From Zygnema cylindricum (lineage: Eukaryota; Streptophyta; Zygnematophyceae; Zygnematales; Zygnemataceae), in assembly GCA_037447655.1 (NCBI GenBank), contig JBBHKE010002390.1, positions 1 to 64,000 on the forward strand: a stretch of 64,000 nucleotides of DNA, in the 5' to 3' direction. Position 1 is the first letter of the stretch. Each line of letters starts with the position of its first letter. Positions 62,301 to 64,000 of the stretch are shown piece by piece. A model generated the notes under the pieces. That model worked only from the letters and a program-made list of their open reading frames with translations, ran no database searches and was not told the DNA's origin. The translations under genes were made by a program, and so were the position numbers.

Positions 62301-64000
62301 TTCCACTAAACAAGGACAGTCTCTGCACCTAGTGGCAAATCAATAGCAATGCCAAGAACCACGCAACACAGCAAACAAAGGGTGTGTTTTCGAATCTTTT
62401 ATCTTTGAAAACATCAAGGCACAAATGCAAAAATTGATACAATTAACTTACCGTTCAGATGTCCACTTTAGATGGTGGGGAGGCATGTGGACATCACCAA
62501 GCTAATCCCAACTACAGGTTTTTGTCCATCTGTTTGCAAAGATGTCTTAGTCATTTCTTCTTTGGTTGTCCAAAATAGCTAAACCATATGTTCCAAGAAG
62601 TAGAGTACCTGATTGCTGTTGCGAGCGAGAGTGAGAAGCGCCTGTATAGTGTCAAATCGTCCTTGGTTCCTGCCATAGCTGATGCCTCTCCACCCGGCCA
62701 TCCATGCCTCATCCATGGAGCTTCATCCATGCCTGCCCGCACCACACATACGGCTTGGGCTTTGGGAGTCTGAGCTCCAAACCACCCTCACCTCAAAGCA
62801 TCTGACGCAAATACCATTTGAGAGGCCATGAAATGCTTGACAATATCAAGCAGAGAGCATAAGGACTGACACAGTGGTACAGATCGCAAGACTATGACTG
62901 CAAAGCGAAGTCTAGTACAGTTAAAGGAAGAGGATATTGTAAATTAATCTTGACATCTAGAGGATCGATCTGCTGACGGGGAAGAGATGTTCATTTGTAT
63001 TTCCATCTTAACAGCAATTGCACGGCTAAGTGAACGCAAGGCTGGGAAGCACCTTATCACAGAAAGACCAGATGCCCACTTTCTCTAACTACATCAAAAC
63101 TATGTAGACGATTTGAGCATACATTTCACTCAGTGGCTGCAACAGGTTCTCTATTTTTTTGTTATTTATGAGAGTTTGAATCCACATATTTCCTGCAACC
63201 ACATTTAGCACAAGCAAAAACCGACTTCTAAAGACGTTTTTTCCCCTCCATTATTGTTTTCCTAAACGCCCTAGTTTGAGAGCCAACCACCAAAATTTTG
63301 ACAAACAAAATTGTTCTGAAAGATTTCATGAGTAAGACCAATAGAACCCATTTCACCCATAATGATGCCTTTCACTATTTTGAGACGCCCATTCATTCCT
63401 ACACTGTTAACAAAGTTGCAGTTCACTTGAGGCGAAAAAAACCTACCTGCTCTCGGTACCCCATATTGCCACAAGCACACTGCCAGGCACTCCATATTGC
63501 TTCTCCGCCACTTCAAGGACCTCTTGTGACCGAACATATGCCTCTGTTGCTTTCTTCACAATATGAGGAGTCACACGTCTGCCATCCACTCGCAATTGTA
63601 ACTTTAAAGTATGCCACATACATGTTGCAAACAACAGTCTGATTGAAAAAACCACTTAAGAGGGTAATTATACACACACAATTAATGGCTATCAGGCCAG
63701 TAATCACCGTAATTTACAGAAAAATGTACGCTTTATTACAAAATTGTACAGTTCTCTGTACGAATACTCTGATTATTGCGCCAGTAACACCAGTTGCAGG
63801 CTCGTATAATTCCCCAATTAGACTCGACATCAGAGGAATCTTAATTGAGTTCACGAACGGCCTTAATTAATTATTCATTCCGGGAACTTGATGCAGATTT
63901 CCAGGAACTTGCACTCGAAAGGAGAGAAAATCTCACTTGTCCAAGTAATCTTTTGCAGTAAGCACATATTCTGGTTGGTTGCGATCTTTTTCGATCACTT
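59338..64000 (-). CDS. MltB-type lytic transglycosylase (GH103), intron-rich, 5' end outside window
   Basis: Exons in coding order: 64000-63937 (partial), 63578-63447, 62678-62609, 61839-61656, 61166-61075, 60809-60672, 59502-59338 (stop TAG). All phases close and introns are GT-AG. Ordered family motifs: DRNQPEYVLTAKDYLDK; RVTPHIVKKA; AEKQYGVPGSVLVAIWGTES-SYG; GRFDTIQALLTLA; YFRRELVAAL; RGSWAGAMGQCQFMPSSYM; YAVDMDGDGKA-DIWTS; ADVFASMANYLVKNGW; a C-terminal LPKGFN...KPVSEW region; VYLACSNFRSILKYNGASLYGMAVAQLA. The catalytic glutamate is in WGTES (codon 63454-63452), as in bacterial MltB/Slt35. The enzyme class cleaves the MurNAc-GlcNAc bond of peptidoglycan to a 1,6-anhydro product. It is bacterial in origin, now a spliced nuclear gene. 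Plastid peptidoglycan remodelling, or attack on foreign bacteria, are possible roles. The N-terminus, needed to judge a transit or signal peptide, is not in the window. Confidence 0.93.
60338..60554. mobile_element. Short MITE (CACCGCGAATCGC family) in an intron
   Basis: The 217-bp element starts CACCGCGAATCGCTATTAGCG and ends TAATAGCGATTCACGGTG, followed by TA on the right; the left flank is AA, so the target duplication is decayed. It contains AATTAGCGTTATTAACGCTAATT. It lies in the last intron of the lytic transglycosylase gene. Confidence 0.8.
60817..60906. repeat. GA-rich simple repeat in an intron
   Basis: A purine run of AGGAGAGAG, AAAGACAGGAGAGAGGAAG and similar words lies just upstream (in gene sense) of the exon at 60809. 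On the gene strand it is a long CT tract merging with the polypyrimidine tract of the acceptor TTTCTTGAACAG. Confidence 0.85.

Noticed and set aside
59338-64000. Bacterial contamination as the source of the lytic transglycosylase
   Set aside because: Six spliceosomal introns with closed phases, and an intronic MITE family shared with the rest of the window, place it in the host genome.

Overview
This window is eukaryotic nuclear DNA: AT-rich, with three spliced genes separated by dense transposon debris. The FAM135/DUF676 gene carries motifs I associate with the green-plant form of the family (GIPSRVLQY, FHNLDLFQQG), and there are Ty1/copia fragments of plant type. I infer a member of the green lineage. 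An intron-bearing peptidoglycan lytic transglycosylase would suit a streptophyte alga or a seedless plant that keeps plastid peptidoglycan, but the species cannot be fixed from sequence alone.

Layout: 0.49-0.98 kb is a decayed copia reverse transcriptase. 2.5-7.7 kb holds nested MITEs (TA-flanked and hAT-like) and half of a long-terminal-inverted-repeat (long-TIR) element. 8.52-18.87 kb (+) is a 14-exon FAM135-like serine esterase gene whose reading phase closes across every junction, giving 796 residues. 19.72-23.62 kb (-) is a convergent, 6-exon SLC43/FMP42-type major facilitator transporter of 536 residues, with one probable GC-AG intron and a tandemly duplicated splice donor. 24.9-58.2 kb has no recognisable host gene. 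It holds a 6.6-7.1 kb segmental duplication (25.48-32.09 and 37.49-44.59 kb), a broken copia gag-integrase region (34.6-36.3 kb), and a row of long-TIR elements embedded in a degenerate TTAAAGTT repeat (44.4-53.1 kb). Many non-autonomous elements there have exact 8-bp target duplications. 59.34-64.0 kb (-) is an intron-rich gene for an MltB/GH103-type lytic transglycosylase; its 5' end lies beyond the window.

The three genes show no obvious shared pathway: a predicted lipid or ester hydrolase, a membrane transporter, and a peptidoglycan-cleaving enzyme. The most interesting item is the MltB-type gene. It keeps its catalytic glutamate and family signature, yet is cut by at least six introns whose phases all close, so it is a resident nuclear gene of bacterial origin and not contamination.

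Exon models were built by hand from splice-site motifs, phase and remembered family motifs. No alignment or RNA data were available.
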